5,913 nucleotides of DNA from assembly GCA_002433675.1 (NCBI GenBank), contig DJIP01000355.1, positions 17,877-23,789 of the forward strand, given 5' to 3'. The notes beneath the pieces are model-generated. The model saw nothing but the letters and a program-made list of their open reading frames with translations, ran no database searches and had not been told where the DNA came from. Within the stretch, counting starts at the first letter, position 1, and each line of letters begins with the position of its first letter. This document shows positions 4,773-5,913 of this stretch, in pieces. A program made the position numbers and the translations under genes. The stretch comes from Halomonas halophila (lineage in GTDB: Bacteria; Pseudomonadota; Gammaproteobacteria; Pseudomonadales; Halomonadaceae).

Positions 4773-5913
4773 TCAGGTCGAGGACAGGGACGAGGTCGAC
4801 GCGGAAGCTGTCGAGGGGAAGGCGCTGGTCAGGCGTGGCACTTCCCGACCCTGGCGGGCGGCCATCTGTACCACCGGGGCCAGCCGGCGCTCCAGCTTCT
4901 GTGGATGATTCTGGGCGATATCGGCCAGTCGGTGGTCCAGCCATGGATTGCGGAAACGATCGAGAATGCTGTCGACGTAGTCCTCGAGTCCCATGCCCGG
5001 AAGTTCCTGATCGAGTACCGGCACCACCTCCTGGCGCAGCATCTTCTCCAGCTCCTCGCCCAGGCGAGGGTCGTCTATCGCCTGGCGCACCAGTGTCACC
5101 TCCTCGCCGAGACCGAGATCCAGAACGCGAGCGACCAGCCAGGTATGAGCCAGGTTCAAGAGGTGCAGCTTGCGCCGCTCGAAGGGACGAATATCGTCGA
5201 CCAGATGTACGTCCGGATGGGAGAACGGCATCACCAGCCCGGGCGTTTGCTGGATGGCCCAGAGGCCATAGGGCTCGGCGACGGCACCCACCGGATCGAG
5301 CTCGGCAGAGACGATGCGGTCCACCAGGGTCACCGCCCACACGCAGTCCCGCTCGAGCCATGCCACGAAGCCATCGTCGTCGTAGTGGGCCTGTGCCAAT
5401 TCCAGGATGACGTCCTTGAGCTTGAGGGCGTTGTCGGTCAGCAGCTCACATGGCAGCAGGGTGACGCCGGGGCGGCCGGCGTCGAAGCGTGTCTTCAGCA
5501 GGCGCGTCAGCTTGGCGGGGAAACTCTCGGGGCAGTCCCGCAGTGGCCCATCGCCCGCCGGGACCTGGTAGCCCGCCTCGGAAGTGTTGGAGACCACGTG
5601 GGTCACCTCATCGCGAAATCGCCGCTCCACTTCGGCCCAGGCTTCGCTTGCGACCAGCGCGGTGGTGATGCTGTCGACCTGATGGAGGGTATCGATCAGT
5701 TCGCCATCGCGTCGGCCGCGCATCTTGACCGGGTAGACTGGGTCCCGGGCCAGGGCGTGGGCCTTGGCTCGCCCGGCCGCACGGTCCGAGCTCTGTACCG
5801 CAATGATACGGATGTCACTTCCGTGTTCGTCCCGCGCCTGGCTGGCGAACAGGTCGACGTGGGCCAGTAGAAAACGGCCGATACCGAACTGCATCAGGGT
5901 GACGGTGGTTGCG
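4773..5913 (-). CDS. Mannitol-dehydrogenase-family oxidoreductase, tagaturonate-reductase-like, short form (5' end off window)
   Basis: The minus-strand frame is open from the window edge (codons to 5912) to the stop at 4773-4775. It encodes an NAD(P)-dependent polyol/uronate long-chain dehydrogenase, the family of mannitol 2-dehydrogenase, fructuronate reductase UxuB and tagaturonate reductase UxaB. Numbering from the Met at 5894: the nucleotide-binding start QFGIGRF (2-8), SNTSEAG (102-108), SFPAKLTRLL (124-133), PCEL (148-151), TLVDRIVS (189-196), VDDIRPFERRKLHLLNLAH (232-250) and DRFRNPWLDHRLADIA (312-327). The catalytic K-x4-N-x2-H pattern known from Pseudomonas fluorescens mannitol dehydrogenase is intact as Lys242, Asn247 and His250. 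ATTVTL precedes this Met in frame, so the true start is probably beyond the window. The protein ends about 30 residues after a block where UxaB continues for over 100 more, and closes with a Ser/Thr/Ala-rich tail. It converges on the regulator gene. It likely reduces a keto-uronate or oxidises a sugar acid; the exact substrate is unknown. Confidence 0.9.
   Translation of the reverse strand, partial: ATTVTLMQFGIGRFLLAHVDLFASQARDEHGSDIRIIAVQSSDRAAGRAKAHALARDPVYPVKMRGRRDGELIDTLHQVDSITTALVASEAWAEVERRFRDEVTHVVSNTSEAGYQVPAGDGPLRDCPESFPAKLTRLLKTRFDAGRPGVTLLPCELLTDNALKLKDVILELAQAHYDDDGFVAWLERDCVWAVTLVDRIVSAELDPVGAVAEPYGLWAIQQTPGLVMPFSHPDVHLVDDIRPFERRKLHLLNLAHTWLVARVLDLGLGEEVTLVRQAIDDPRLGEELEKMLRQEVVPVLDQELPGMGLEDYVDSILDRFRNPWLDHRLADIAQNHPQKLERRLAPVVQMAARQGREVPRLTSAFPSTASASTSSLSST

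Noticed and set aside
4630..4908. 92-residue plus-strand frame starting in the terminator hairpin
   Set aside because: It begins inside the terminator stem and continues antisense to the dehydrogenase end, with no motif or ribosome-binding site.
4767..5870. 367-residue plus-strand open frame opposite the mannitol-dehydrogenase-family gene
   Set aside because: The minus strand carries clear family motifs including the catalytic K-x4-N-x2-H. The plus-strand translation shows no recognisable motif and is a GC-rich antisense shadow.

Overview
The window is a GC-rich bacterial chromosome segment carrying a sugar-acid or organic-acid uptake and oxidoreduction locus. The genes resemble proteins of Gammaproteobacteria: the regulator reads as a relative of Escherichia coli NanR, and the dehydrogenases and TRAP proteins are of ordinary proteobacterial type. 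High GC, acidic proteins (for example the Asp-rich N-terminus of the small permease) and many TRAP-linked genes would fit a halophile such as Halomonas or Chromohalobacter. That placement is inference; no rRNA or other marker is present.

Layout, plus strand. Positions 1-372 hold the 3' end of a DctP-type TRAP solute-binding protein. It is followed by a strong 10-bp intercistronic hairpin, the small TRAP permease (419-985), the large TRAP permease (1010-2389), a 107-nt gap with a weaker hairpin, and an Ldh_2-family (malate/L-lactate/diketogulonate type) NAD(P)-dependent oxidoreductase (2497-3573). A 258-nt spacer (3574-3831) follows, unusually rich in repeats: an inverted repeat over the ldh stop codon, four tandem copies of a 12-bp unit, a long imperfect hairpin, duplicated GGCGCGCC octamers and a 7-bp hairpin just upstream of the next gene. 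A GntR/FadR-type (FCD domain) NanR-like regulator lies at 3832-4563 and ends at a near-perfect intrinsic terminator (4633-4677).

Minus strand. Converging on the regulator from the right edge is a mannitol-dehydrogenase-family protein related to tagaturonate reductase (4773-5913, N-terminus off the window). It keeps the K-x4-N-x2-H active site but lacks about 90-110 C-terminal residues found in classical family members.

How the parts may work together. The TRAP transporter would import a carboxylated substrate using an ion gradient, the two dehydrogenases would interconvert keto and hydroxy groups of that sugar acid or its products, and the NanR-like repressor would sense the substrate or an intermediate. 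The E. coli yiaK-yiaMNO cluster (2,3-diketo-L-gulonate reductase with a TRAP transporter) is a known precedent for the Ldh_2 plus TRAP pairing. The real substrate cannot be read from this sequence. I see no mobile elements, CRISPR arrays or RNA genes, and no clearly new system. The most unusual items are the repeat-rich spacer and the short uronate-reductase-like enzyme.
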